A stretch of 64,000 nucleotides of DNA from Flavobacteriales bacterium (GTDB taxonomy: Bacteria > Bacteroidota > Bacteroidia > NS11-12g > UBA9320). A model generated the notes under the pieces. It saw only the letters and a list, made by a program, of their open reading frames with translations. It was not told the DNA's origin and did not search any database. The position numbers were made by a program, and so were the translations under genes. The DNA lies in contig JACJZU010000003.1 of assembly GCA_020635435.1 (NCBI GenBank), forward strand, positions 372,001 through 436,000. The letters are read 5' to 3'. Below, piece after piece: positions 53,801 to 61,320 of this stretch (positions are counted from its first letter, which is position 1; every line of letters starts with the position of its first letter).

Positions 53801-54369
53801 ACATAAGCATCGTACCAATGAGACCTGTTCACAAGGTACCAGTTCAGGTGCCATATGAGTTCAAGCTTCTTGTTTCTATAGAGATAACTGAGTTGAAAAC
53901 GAATTGGTTCTTCGGAAAGCGATGCATCGTTCAATTCAAATTTTTCAGCAGCGCTGATCTGCGGTTCCACATTGAGTTCGACCCCGGCGTATTCTGCCAG
54001 ACTCCTTAAAGCGCTTACCGGTGCGATCGAAGCATCTTCAACAACCGGGATCTCGTTGATGTCTTTGATCAAAGCCGGTTTGGCATACAACACGGTTAGA
54101 CCATCCATCACGATCACTGCATGAGTGTTCACCACAGGTCGTCCGTTCACTTGTTGGCGTAGATAAACATAATCCCAATCGGCATTGTGGGATCTGTAAT
54201 CATCCGTGATCTGTAGATCCGAAAGGTCATCTGCACGAAGCCCAAAACCATGCTTCGGGTTGGTGAGATGATCCCTTATTGCTGATTCCCTGGAAATGAA
54301 CTGTTGACTGAATGAAGGTGTAAGTCCGAAAGAGGCGAAAAATGAGAGGGTGAGTAGAAATCTGCGCAT
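50884..54369 (-). CDS. Secreted M36 (fungalysin-type) metalloprotease with PA and T9SS sorting domains
   Basis: The 1161-residue protein has these parts in order: signal peptide (1-21); FTP/PepSY-like propeptide region (about 30-210); M36 catalytic domain with a PA insert (the ACQPLQNASEVNGNIALIDR segment); zinc motif HEYTH (567-571) and the third ligand in EGWSDF (Glu594); a repeat-like domain with FTLFIKNLGEEALTNLEIKD; a jelly-roll-like region with WYLDDFKLWENY; and a T9SS type A sorting domain from about 1080 (GLMIFPNPVYNSELNIQF, YDMAGRILWKG). It should be a secreted or surface-bound endopeptidase. It is divergent from the caspase gene across 144 bp. Confidence 0.92.
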   Translation of the reverse strand: MRRFLLTLSFFASFGLTPSFSQQFISRESAIRDHLTNPKHGFGLRADDLSDLQITDDYRSHNADWDYVYLRQQVNGRPVVNTHAVIVMDGLTVLYAKPALIKDINEIPVVEDASIAPVSALRSLAEYAGVELNVEPQISAAEKFELNDASLSEEPIRFQLSYLYRNKKLELIWHLNWYLVNRSHWYDAYVSAETGEILETFDWVMECSFDCAVEHVHGMRTTSAPSVQEAHSVHAINSYEVFPVPVESPNHGIRVVVVDPADADASPYGWHDIDGTEGAEFTTTRGNNVRARDDRDNNNTGGLEVDGGTDLEFSAPFDKDQPANLYLEAAIINLFYWNNIMHDVWYHYGFDEAAGNFQENNYGRGGVGSDYVNADAQDGSGSNNANFATPPDGQNPRMQMFLWQASSGNGDYFQVNSPSGIAGKYLSVQSAFGPRLNRVPVTGKLVLVDDGSSNPTEACQPLQNASEVNGNIALIDRGDCQFVQKISYAQAAGARAVVMVNNVAGSPIPMGGSSAGINIPAVMITMNDGQTLKNIVQGQTINVSLYDSTGNGVTILDSDFDNGVIAHEYTHGISIRLTGGPSQNCLTGNEQMGEGWSDFLALVMTHAPGAKGEDRRGIGTYVTNEPTTGGGIRPYPYSTSRSINPVTYDYIKQPQFTIPHGVGSVWCSMLWDLYWAFIDRYGYDADLYKGKGGNNMVMLLVMDGLKLQGCNPGFVDGRDAILAADRLRYGGANQRIIWEVFAARGLGYSASQGSSASKTDGVEAFDLPPALLGFDFVKSGVEQATAGDTIPFTLFIKNLGEEALTNLEIKDTLPSNMAFVSDDGVCPVEQKGTTLIFRPGSVPVGDSITCRYIARIERGIGGEILWTDDVENGEGNFEKMVDNGGGNWIRLGLKPRSGQYSWFINNPGSASDRSLITELDLTNMENPYFSFQHDFETEDGWDGAVVEIGDGNSWTDLGGFMIENGYNNRIQNNPASAISDRDAFSGNSQGFINTVIDLGMFKGAVHKLRFRFVSDGLQGATGWYLDDFKLWENYLSLENRATAKATALPELHSRTSTIVEFREKDTTKNDTTVVVLPDTLKGLMIFPNPVYNSELNIQFTGKEGEVGNVDLYDMAGRILWKGKIRANKAYRIPLEDQASGIYLLNFRSDTIEHVEKIYYVR

Positions 54370-54385
54370 AAAACGAATTGATGAG

Positions 54386-54417
54386 CAAGGTTACGGAATT
54401 GTTGCAGAGTCGCCAAA
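54386..54417 (-). promoter_or_regulatory. Promoter of the M36 protease gene
   Basis: On the minus strand TTTG (54417-54414) is followed after 20 nt by TAACCTTG (54393-54386), one mismatch from TAnnTTTG. The predicted transcript starts about 10 nt before the ATG. One arm (54397-54404) of an inverted repeat, AATTGTTG/CAACAATT, lies in the promoter spacer, with the second arm at 54438-54445. Confidence 0.5.
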
Positions 54418-54479
54418 CATAGGGAGCTCAGAGTGTTCAACAATTACTTTCTCATGAAAGATTCTGATGTTCAGTAAAG

Positions 54480-54513
54480 AACAGTCATTGAGCGATATTC
54501 GCTGAATACTGTT
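54480..54513 (+). promoter_or_regulatory. Imperfect hairpin abutting the caspase-gene start codon
   Basis: AACAGT (480-485) pairs with ACTGTT (508-513), ATT (487-489) with AAT (505-507), and AGCGA (491-495) with TCGCT (499-503). The loop is TAT, with one unpaired C (486) and one G/G mismatch. The 14 pairs end on the base before the ATG at 54514. As RNA it would occupy the ribosome-landing region; as DNA it is an operator-like palindrome. It overlaps a second inverted repeat, TGTTC-N6-GAACA (54468-54483), so the two cannot fold at once. Confidence 0.5.
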
Positions 54514-56193
54514 ATGGATTCGCGAATTGCCTGTTTCAAACAATTTTGTGCATTATGTGCAATTTCATTGCTATGCCTTGTTTTCACTTTGTCGGTATCT
54601 GCGGGCCCGGTGATCCGCGGCGGCAAGGTCTATGTTCTTGCAGTTGGGATCAACCAATATAACTACCTGAATAAACCCGGTTTGGAATTGGACAATTGTG
54701 AATCCGATGCAAAGCGCTTCGTGCAATACGCCAGGGACAATACGCCAAACGGAAATGTGAAAGCTTACACGCTTTTGGGTAGCCGGGCAAGTCGGGATAA
54801 TATTCGATCCGTTTTGCGTCAAATGGCCGACAGTGCATCGGCCACAGATCGTTTCCTGTTCTATTTCGGTGGATTTTCCTTTGAGGACGATCGGGGTGAG
54901 ACCTATTTGTTCACCCATTTGGAGTCAGGATCAGACTTTCCCGACATTTTCAAATACCGGGCCGAGATACGGAGTATCAAAGGACTGGTAAATTTAGCCG
55001 AATTATCGGCTTGGCTGGAACCCCTTCAATGTGGTGTTCAATTGTTTGTGAGCGAAGCAGGTTCGGGTTCAAACTTTGCTCAAAATCTGCTTTATAACCT
55101 ATTCGAGCAAAATCCTCTCATTGCCTATGCAGGACAAAGGGAACGGATAATACTCACTACTACAGGTTATGGACGGGATAACGTAAACTGCAATTCCATT
55201 AAGCAAAATATGGGGCCTTTGATGTACGCCTTAACCAAACACAACAATTTGAAGGCGATAATGGACAATCCACAATCTGCCTATTGCGAACTTAGTCAAA
55301 CCCTTGCCCCATGTGATGAATCCCTGGGCGATTACATCTCCATTTTCAATGAGAACAATTACAGGCAAATGCTGAACGCTCTGTACAGACGAAGTGCAAT
55401 GCGGGGAGGTAAGAGTGTGCGAACGGATCTGTCCCGATCCGATTCCGTTACAGCGCCTGGAACTTATGCGTTGCTCATCGGTACAAACGATTATGAAAGC
55501 CGCTCGGAATGGGCCCCGCTGAAGAATGCAATTCGCGACGCACGTGCGGTTCGGGATGTACTCGAACGCAAATTCAACGTAAAATGTACTTTGCTCGAAA
55601 ATGTGGGCAAGGACAGTATTCTATTGACCTTGCTGACTCTGAAGAGTATGCTTCAGCCTGAGGATCAATTCTTGTTCTTCATAGCCGGTCACGGTTACTA
55701 TAATCCGGACTTTAGCGATGGCTATCTCGTCTTCACGGACAGTAAACGCACGGATGCCGAGATCGGTTTGGGCAGTTATCTGCAAATGGCAACGTTGCAC
55801 CGGATTTTGGATAATATGCCCGGAAAGCAGGTTTTTGCAATTTTCGACGTCTGTTTCGGGGGCACTTTTGATCAGTTGTCAAGCGACATTGAATTGAATA
55901 CATATACTGCGGCAGCAGATCTGAATTCGGAGGAGTTAAAGGAGCGAAAATCGCAATACATATCACGTATTTTTCTTGCATCCGGTATGCGCGAAGTGCC
56001 TGATTTCTGGTTCTCCGGTGCAGGCCATTCCCCCTTTGCTGATAAGATCCTCGAATCGCTGGAGCAAACGGCAGATTTCAGCTCACCCGGGCGATTATTC
56101 CGAGATCTGGAGACGAATGCTACAGAACCGGTGCTGCGAAAGTTTGGGAAGCATGAGGAGCGGGGTGATTTTATAATGAGGGTTGGGTTTTAG
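54514..56193 (+). CDS. Exported tandem caspase-like protein: degenerate domain followed by active-site-intact domain
   Basis: The 559-residue protein has a signal peptide (hydrophobic core about 9-30, cleavage near VSAGP). Two caspase-like (C14/CHF) folds follow. Domain 1 (about 38-290) starts VYVLAVGINQYNYL but has FYFGGFSFED where the catalytic His should be (Phe121) and LFVSEAGSG at the Cys position (Ala182). Domain 2 (about 317-540) starts YALLIGTNDYESR and keeps His393 in FIAGHGYY and Cys447 in FDVCFGG. An inactive domain that regulates an active one is an inference. Export, no lipobox and no sorting domain suggest the periplasm. Its substrate is unknown. Confidence 0.87.
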   Translation: MDSRIACFKQFCALCAISLLCLVFTLSVSAGPVIRGGKVYVLAVGINQYNYLNKPGLELDNCESDAKRFVQYARDNTPNGNVKAYTLLGSRASRDNIRSVLRQMADSASATDRFLFYFGGFSFEDDRGETYLFTHLESGSDFPDIFKYRAEIRSIKGLVNLAELSAWLEPLQCGVQLFVSEAGSGSNFAQNLLYNLFEQNPLIAYAGQRERIILTTTGYGRDNVNCNSIKQNMGPLMYALTKHNNLKAIMDNPQSAYCELSQTLAPCDESLGDYISIFNENNYRQMLNALYRRSAMRGGKSVRTDLSRSDSVTAPGTYALLIGTNDYESRSEWAPLKNAIRDARAVRDVLERKFNVKCTLLENVGKDSILLTLLTLKSMLQPEDQFLFFIAGHGYYNPDFSDGYLVFTDSKRTDAEIGLGSYLQMATLHRILDNMPGKQVFAIFDVCFGGTFDQLSSDIELNTYTAAADLNSEELKERKSQYISRIFLASGMREVPDFWFSGAGHSPFADKILESLEQTADFSSPGRLFRDLETNATEPVLRKFGKHEERGDFIMRVGF

Positions 56194-56207
56194 GTGGATA
56201 GGAAGAT

Positions 56208-56258
56208 GGGTAGTTGGGTAGATGGGTAGTTGGGTAGTTGGGTAGTTGGGTAGTTGGG
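56208..56258 (+). repeat. GGGTAGTT octamer repeat, potential G-quadruplex
   Basis: Seven GGG runs are spaced exactly 8 nt apart (56208, 216, 224, 232, 240, 248, 256). Units read GGGTAGTT with one GGGTAGAT, and the last is GGGAGGAT. Further GGG runs lie on both sides (56180-56187, 56288-56348), making a G-rich plus-strand spacer of about 170 nt between the caspase gene and trxB. Four or more runs with 5-nt loops can form a G-quadruplex. No direct repeats with spacers of CRISPR type are present. Confidence 0.85.
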
Positions 56259-56376
56259 AGGATAGATATTTAGGTAGATAGGAAAATGGGAAGATAGGTT
56301 TTTGGTTTTTGGGGGAGTTGGAATTGGGATTGCTTTATTGGGAATGGGTATGAGTACATAGTTAAAATCATTCCTG

Positions 56377-56403
56377 TTGTGCCGAGTGAGGGTGTTATAC
56401 TTG
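56377..56403 (+). promoter_or_regulatory. Promoter of trxB
   Basis: TTG (56377-56379) is followed after 16 nt by TATACTTG (56396-56403), one mismatch from TAnnTTTG. This leaves a leader of about 40 nt before the trxB ATG at 56446. Confidence 0.5.
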
Positions 56404-56445
56404 CGGAAGATTTTAAAACACAGCGAATCGCTTAGAACTAGAGAT

Positions 56446-57390
56446 ATGTCAGAACACGTTGAATGTCTTATCATAGGCTCCGGACCTGCGGGTTATACGG
56501 CTGCTATTTATGCTGCCAGAGCTGATATGAAACCGGTATTGTATGAAGGTTTGCAGCCCGGTGGGCAGCTTACGATCACTACTGATGTTGAGAATTATCC
56601 GGGTTTTCCGGATGGGATCATGGGGCCGGAGATGATGGACAATTTTAAGAAGCAAGCCTCAAGATTGGGAACGGATATCCGTTTTGGGATGGTTACAAGT
56701 GTGGAGTTCGACCGGAATGGAGGTACGCACAAGGCAATTGTAGATGGAACTAAAGAGATCCTTGCAGAAACTGTGATCATCGCTACCGGTGCGAGTGCAA
56801 AATGGCTCAATTTGCCGAGCGAGCAAAGGCTCAATGGCAGCGGTGTTTCAGCTTGTGCGGTTTGCGACGGATTCTTTTACCGGGGATCGGATGTTGCCAT
56901 TGTAGGTGGTGGTGATACGGCTGCTGAAGAGGCTTCATACCTGAGCAAAATATGCAGCAAGGTTTATATGATCGTTCGCAAAGATCACATGCGCGCTTCC
57001 AAGGCCATGCAGCACAGGGTGGAGAATACACCGAACATTGAGATACTCTGGAATACGGAAACGGAAGAAGTGCTTGGTGAGCATGCAGTGGAAGCTGTGC
57101 GGGTTGTGAACACCCAAAGCGGCGAAAAGCGTGAGATCCCGATCAAAGGGTTTTTTGTTGCCATTGGACACAAACCGAACACAGATATCTTCAGGGACTA
57201 TTTGGCCATGGACGAACAAGGGTATCTGATCACTAAACCGGATTCCACACGAACTGACATTCCGGGAGTTTTCGTTTGTGGCGATGCGCAGGACAAGGTG
57301 TACCGACAAGCCGTAACTGCTGCCGGTACCGGATGCATGGCCGCTCTCGACGCGGAGCGTTATCTCTCCGCAAAGGCCGTAGGTATGTAA
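56446..57390 (+). CDS. trxB: Thioredoxin reductase TrxB
   Basis: The 314-residue flavoprotein has FAD-binding IIGSGPAGYTAAIYAARA, the redox-active CAVC (Cys137, Cys140) in SACAVCDGFFYRG, the NADPH-binding VGGGDTAAEEASYL, and the C-terminal FAD motif GVFVCGDAQDKVYRQAVTAA. It reduces thioredoxin with NADPH in the cytoplasm. Length is standard. ATG 56446 (MSEHVECLIIGSG) is preferred; an upstream in-frame start at 56377 coincides with the promoter and is not family-like. Its stop is 3 bp from that of the convergent priA. Confidence 0.97.
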   Translation: MSEHVECLIIGSGPAGYTAAIYAARADMKPVLYEGLQPGGQLTITTDVENYPGFPDGIMGPEMMDNFKKQASRLGTDIRFGMVTSVEFDRNGGTHKAIVDGTKEILAETVIIATGASAKWLNLPSEQRLNGSGVSACAVCDGFFYRGSDVAIVGGGDTAAEEASYLSKICSKVYMIVRKDHMRASKAMQHRVENTPNIEILWNTETEEVLGEHAVEAVRVVNTQSGEKREIPIKGFFVAIGHKPNTDIFRDYLAMDEQGYLITKPDSTRTDIPGVFVCGDAQDKVYRQAVTAAGTGCMAALDAERYLSAKAVGM

Positions 57391-57393
57391 GAC

Positions 57394-59859
57394 CTACATT
57401 GGATCTACATCTATTACGAAGCGAACTTTAGCATATTCCTTTGATTTGCGCACGACCTGAACTTTGTCGGCTAGAATCGCCTTCATGGACTTTCGATCTT
57501 TGACAGTTTCCATTTTGAGCAGGAACTGGCGCTGGTACAGACCTCTGATTCTCGTAATGAAAGGTTCTTCCGGACCCAGTAACTGATCTCCAAAAGAGGG
57601 TCGCAGAAGGAAATTGAGATAATCGGCAGCTCTTTCGGTGATCTGGTGATCTTTGTGCTTCACAGTGATCCGAACCAATCGCGTGTATGGCGGATAGTGA
57701 AACTTTCTCCTTTCTTCAAGTTCGGATTGGACCATCGCATCATAATCGTAATCCACCACATTCGAGATCACTTTATGTTTGGGATGGTTGGTTTGAATGT
57801 AGACCATACCTTGCCGGTCGCGTCGTCCTGCTCGACCACCAACCTGGACCATGAGCTGAAAACTGCGTTCGTATGCCCTGAAATCGGGAAAGTTCAATGC
57901 ATGATCGGCATCGAGAATGCCAACCAACAGTACATTTCGGAAGTCGAGTCCTTTCGTAAGCATCTGGGTGCCGATGAGCACATCGGTTTTACCGGCCTCG
58001 AAATCGCCTATGATGTTCTCGTAGGCTCTTCGCGTTCGTGCCGTTACCTGATCGAAGCGCTGTATGCGAAGTTCCGGTAGGATGTTTTGCAATTCCGTTT
58101 CTATGCGCTCCGTTCCATAGCCCGACATGCGGAGATCCTTGCCACCACAGGAAGGGCAAGACGGGTAGGGATCGGTTTGATAACCGCAAAAGTGGCAACG
58201 CAAACAATTATCCCTCCGATAATAGGTGAGGCTGATATCGCAACGTATGCATTTTGGTGTCCAACTGCACTCCGCACATTCCGTAGTAGGTACATAACCT
58301 TTGCGATTCAGGAATAGGATACTTTGCTGGCCCCCATCACGGGTTTCAATCAACGCATCAATAAGTTGCTTGGAGAATATTCCGCGGTTGGTTCCGAGCC
58401 TCCGCTCTTCCCGCATGTCAACAACGTGATATACAGGGGGCATTACACCGGAAAAGCGATTGTCGAGTCGCGAGTATCCAAATTTTCCCGAGTTGGCGTT
58501 CTGGTAGGTTTCCAATGACGGTGTGGCACTACCAAGCAGTACCCTGGCCTTGTACATACCTGCCAATACGATGGCAGCATCCCGTGCATGATAACGCGGA
58601 TTGGGTTCATGCTGCTTAAAACTCACTTCATGTTCTTCATCAATTATTATAAGTCCCAAGTTGCTGAACGGCATGAAAATTCCCGATCTGGGCGCAAGAA
58701 GTATGTCGCATTCGCGATCGAGGATCTTGTACCAGACCTCAGCGCGTTCGTTGGGATTGAATCGCGAATGGGTAACCTGGATGCGATTCCCAAAATATGC
58801 CTGAAGGCGCTGAATGAGTTGTGTTGTGAGACTGATCTCCGGAAGTAGATAGAGTACCTGCTCCCCTCTTGCCAGAGTTTCCTCAATTAGACGGATGTAG
58901 ATGTGCGTTTTTCCTGAAGCTGTTACGCCTTGTAAGAGTGCAATACTCTTCTCTTCGAAGGAAGCTTTCAGCGCATTCAGGACATGCAGTTGTTCGGAAG
59001 TGAGATTATTTTCCAAAAGATCACTTTCATCCACAGCTGCAATGCGATCTACATCCCGGGAGAATTCGAGGAGAATACCTTTCTCGACCAATGCCTTGAC
59101 TGCCCCGGGACCCAAATTGTTCGTACTGAGGAAGTTTGCGCGGTCTACACCCTGAAAAAGAGGGTCCAACTCCAGAAGTAGTCTGGCAACAGTTAATTGC
59201 ACTACGGCCCGGTTCCCGATCAGCTGATATAATTGATCGGGATCTGCGTGATCCCTATGGTCAGGATGGATCACAATACAGGTTTTGGATTTGGGCGTGT
59301 ACCCACCCTGCAATTCTTCGTTGATCCAAATTAGTCCCCGTGCATAGAGGGATTGAATGATCTTGTAAGTGCTCTTCTTCCCGGACAACTTATCGGCCTG
59401 ATCGATCGTGAGTTCACCCACCCGTTCAAGCTGCATGAGAATGGATTTTTCTGCCTGATCCAATACAAGATCTTCATAATGCGCATTCCTCAAAACCAGT
59501 TTGCTTTGGGATTCCATCTTAAAAGCGGAAGGCAGAGCCGCGCTCATTACTTCACCGATGGTGCACAGGTAATAAGTACTCATCCATTCCCAGAAGCGCA
59601 ACTGCTGAGCGGGAACCAAAGGAGTATCATCCAAAACTGCAAGGATGTATTTGGCCTGATAGTCCTTCGGCGGTTGTTCGTGAATGGACTGTATCAATCC
59701 GGAATACACTTTTTTTCTTCCGAACTGAACCATGACGCGCTTCCCGGCCAATACTTCGTCATTGAGTTCAAGGGGGACCCTATACGTGAAAGTACCCTGA
59801 ACCGATAAGGGGAGCAGGACCTCAGCATAAAGAGTTACATCGTTGAACAAACCGGACAT
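57394..59859 (-). CDS. priA: Primosomal protein N' (replication restart helicase PriA)
   Basis: The 821-residue 3'-to-5' helicase has an N-terminal DNA-binding domain (FTYRVPLELNDEVLAGKRVM), a winged-helix region, helicase motifs LQGVTASGKTHIYI (Walker A) and LIIIDEEHEVSFKQ (DEEH box), and a zinc-binding insert with CAECSWTPKCIRCDISL, CLRCHFCGY and CPSCGG. Motif VI is VGGRAGRRDRQGMV. It rebuilds stalled replication forks. It begins at 59859 and is divergent from the lipoprotein gene across 78 bp. Confidence 0.96.
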   Translation of the reverse strand: MSGLFNDVTLYAEVLLPLSVQGTFTYRVPLELNDEVLAGKRVMVQFGRKKVYSGLIQSIHEQPPKDYQAKYILAVLDDTPLVPAQQLRFWEWMSTYYLCTIGEVMSAALPSAFKMESQSKLVLRNAHYEDLVLDQAEKSILMQLERVGELTIDQADKLSGKKSTYKIIQSLYARGLIWINEELQGGYTPKSKTCIVIHPDHRDHADPDQLYQLIGNRAVVQLTVARLLLELDPLFQGVDRANFLSTNNLGPGAVKALVEKGILLEFSRDVDRIAAVDESDLLENNLTSEQLHVLNALKASFEEKSIALLQGVTASGKTHIYIRLIEETLARGEQVLYLLPEISLTTQLIQRLQAYFGNRIQVTHSRFNPNERAEVWYKILDRECDILLAPRSGIFMPFSNLGLIIIDEEHEVSFKQHEPNPRYHARDAAIVLAGMYKARVLLGSATPSLETYQNANSGKFGYSRLDNRFSGVMPPVYHVVDMREERRLGTNRGIFSKQLIDALIETRDGGQQSILFLNRKGYVPTTECAECSWTPKCIRCDISLTYYRRDNCLRCHFCGYQTDPYPSCPSCGGKDLRMSGYGTERIETELQNILPELRIQRFDQVTARTRRAYENIIGDFEAGKTDVLIGTQMLTKGLDFRNVLLVGILDADHALNFPDFRAYERSFQLMVQVGGRAGRRDRQGMVYIQTNHPKHKVISNVVDYDYDAMVQSELEERRKFHYPPYTRLVRITVKHKDHQITERAADYLNFLLRPSFGDQLLGPEEPFITRIRGLYQRQFLLKMETVKDRKSMKAILADKVQVVRKSKEYAKVRFVIDVDPM

Positions 59860-59923
59860 TACATCTCAATATTAGGTGTTTGTAAATTACAAAACCGTGA
59901 GTATCAAGCAGGAATTGCGAATG

Positions 59924-59931
59924 TATCTTTG
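59924..59931 (+). promoter_or_regulatory. -7 promoter element of the lipoprotein gene
   Basis: TATCTTTG is an exact TAnnTTTG match ending 6 nt before the ATG at 59938. With initiation a few bases downstream of the -7 box, the message would be essentially leaderless. No -33 TTG lies at the usual distance. Confidence 0.5.
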
Positions 59932-59937
59932 CAAATA

Positions 59938-60813
59938 ATGAATCGGGGCGGTATTCTTCTTTTTTGTTCCAACTTACTGTTCATCAGTTTGCTTTTGGGA
60001 GGATGCAAAGAAGAGGTTGTTGTGGTGCAAGAGCACTTCGACACGGCGCACGATCAAACCTTCGCGGAAGCTTCCTACTTTTCCACATTCGACCTCGTTG
60101 GGGATCTTATAATCAGTCAGGGCTATATTCCCGGTAACACTTCGGCCATGTTGCCTTCCGATGTGAAGCTCACTGTTACCGATAGTATCTTAACAGATGG
60201 CAATGGATGGGAGTTCTCGGTAAAATTTGGCTCATTGGGCAAAGATATTCCGCATGGGAAGTTATGTCCCGATGGACTATACCGTTCCGGTCGATTAAAG
60301 ATCCGCGTTCAGGATCCAACGAATCCGATCGGGAATGTGATCAATGTGCATTGCAATCCGCAAGATTCCTTTTTTACCGGGAACGGTACGGTCATGGGGC
60401 ATTTGGCCGGGAATATTGCGATCACTCGCTTGGATACCAACCTGTATGAAGTTGTTGTACACGATGCTATCGTAACCACAAAGGGCAAGGAGATGCTTTG
60501 GTCTTGTGAGCGCACGCTGGAAATAGTGGAACAGAACGGCAATGGGATGATCGGAGCTACTTACAGCGTAACCGGAAGTTCACATGGCATGAACCGTTCA
60601 AACGAACATTTTATCTCCAACATTGAAGAACCTTTGGTCAAGACCTTACAACTTGGCTGCTCGCAATATTTCCGTTCCGGAGTTTTCACAATTGAGGAAA
60701 GTTCGAATGAGCGCTTCCTCCGAATTGATTACGATCCATTTGAGAATGCGGCTTGCGATGATTATGTCCTGATCCATTCCAATGGCAAGCGAAACATCTT
60801 AAGGTTGCGTTAA
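59938..60813 (+). CDS. Lipoprotein of unknown function
   Basis: The 291-residue product has a lipoprotein signal peptide with lipobox ending LLGGC (Cys23). The mature part is beta-rich and contains several Cys (in GKLCPDGLYR, NVHCNPQD, LWSCERTLE, QLGCSQYF and NAACDDYV), which may form disulfides in the periplasm or at the surface. I recognise no family. The start at 59938 is set by the -7 element directly upstream. It is convergent with sixA, 12 bp apart. Confidence 0.72.
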   Translation: MNRGGILLFCSNLLFISLLLGGCKEEVVVVQEHFDTAHDQTFAEASYFSTFDLVGDLIISQGYIPGNTSAMLPSDVKLTVTDSILTDGNGWEFSVKFGSLGKDIPHGKLCPDGLYRSGRLKIRVQDPTNPIGNVINVHCNPQDSFFTGNGTVMGHLAGNIAITRLDTNLYEVVVHDAIVTTKGKEMLWSCERTLEIVEQNGNGMIGATYSVTGSSHGMNRSNEHFISNIEEPLVKTLQLGCSQYFRSGVFTIEESSNERFLRIDYDPFENAACDDYVLIHSNGKRNILRLR

Positions 60814-60825
60814 GCTCCTATCCGC

Positions 60826-61320
60826 TCAAGATCTGTTCTTGGGAAAATCCAGCTCCACTAGGCTACCCGACTTTGGTCTCAGATCTTTCCAGGATGCCAC
60901 ATCGAAGCGAATCTCAGCCCATCCTCCTGTGGGCAGGTTGTCGAGCCTGGCTTTTGAAAGGTAGTTTATAAGATCCGTCATGGTTGGATTATGGCCAATC
61001 AACATCACCTCTGAATAACGATCATCCAGATGATCGATGAAATGCATGAATTCACCAATTCCCGCTCCATAGAATTCGGATACGGACTGCACGGGAATAT
61101 TTCTCCAATTACAGTGGTGCAGCAGCCCCTGGCATGTAAGTGTAGTGCGCACGGCGGCACTATGGAAAATGGCCTGGGGATCGGCTCCGGCGTGTTTTAG
61201 TTTTTCTGCCATGACCGGAATATCTGAACGTCCCCTATCGTTCAGTTTTCGTTCGAAATCACTGGACCAGTCGCCCGACCAGTCCGATTTAAAGTGGCGA
61301 ATGAGATGTAAAGTTTTCAT
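60826..61320 (-). CDS. sixA: SixA-type phosphohistidine phosphatase
   Basis: The 164-residue histidine-phosphatase-superfamily protein opens MKTLHLIRHFKSDW, where His9 is the nucleophile of the RHG-type motif (here RHF). It has RGRSDIPVMAEKL and the second catalytic His in MLIGHNPTMTDL. In E. coli SixA dephosphorylates histidine on phosphotransfer proteins. The target here is unknown. ATG 61320 overlaps the DUF423 stop by 4 nt; the in-frame extension to 61368 lies inside that gene. It is the last gene of the mpg-msrC-atoE-DUF423-sixA operon. Confidence 0.9.
   Translation of the reverse strand: MKTLHLIRHFKSDWSGDWSSDFERKLNDRGRSDIPVMAEKLKHAGADPQAIFHSAAVRTTLTCQGLLHHCNWRNIPVQSVSEFYGAGIGEFMHFIDHLDDRYSEVMLIGHNPTMTDLINYLSKARLDNLPTGGWAEIRFDVASWKDLRPKSGSLVELDFPKNRS

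Noticed and set aside
56208..56258. CRISPR-like repeat array
   Set aside because: The units are 8 nt with no unique spacers, so it is a simple tandem repeat.
56190..56474. Minus-strand frame rich in Pro, Asn, Thr and Tyr across the octamer repeat
   Set aside because: The peptide is only the translation of the AACTACCC repeat and overlaps the trxB start; it has no start signal and no family.
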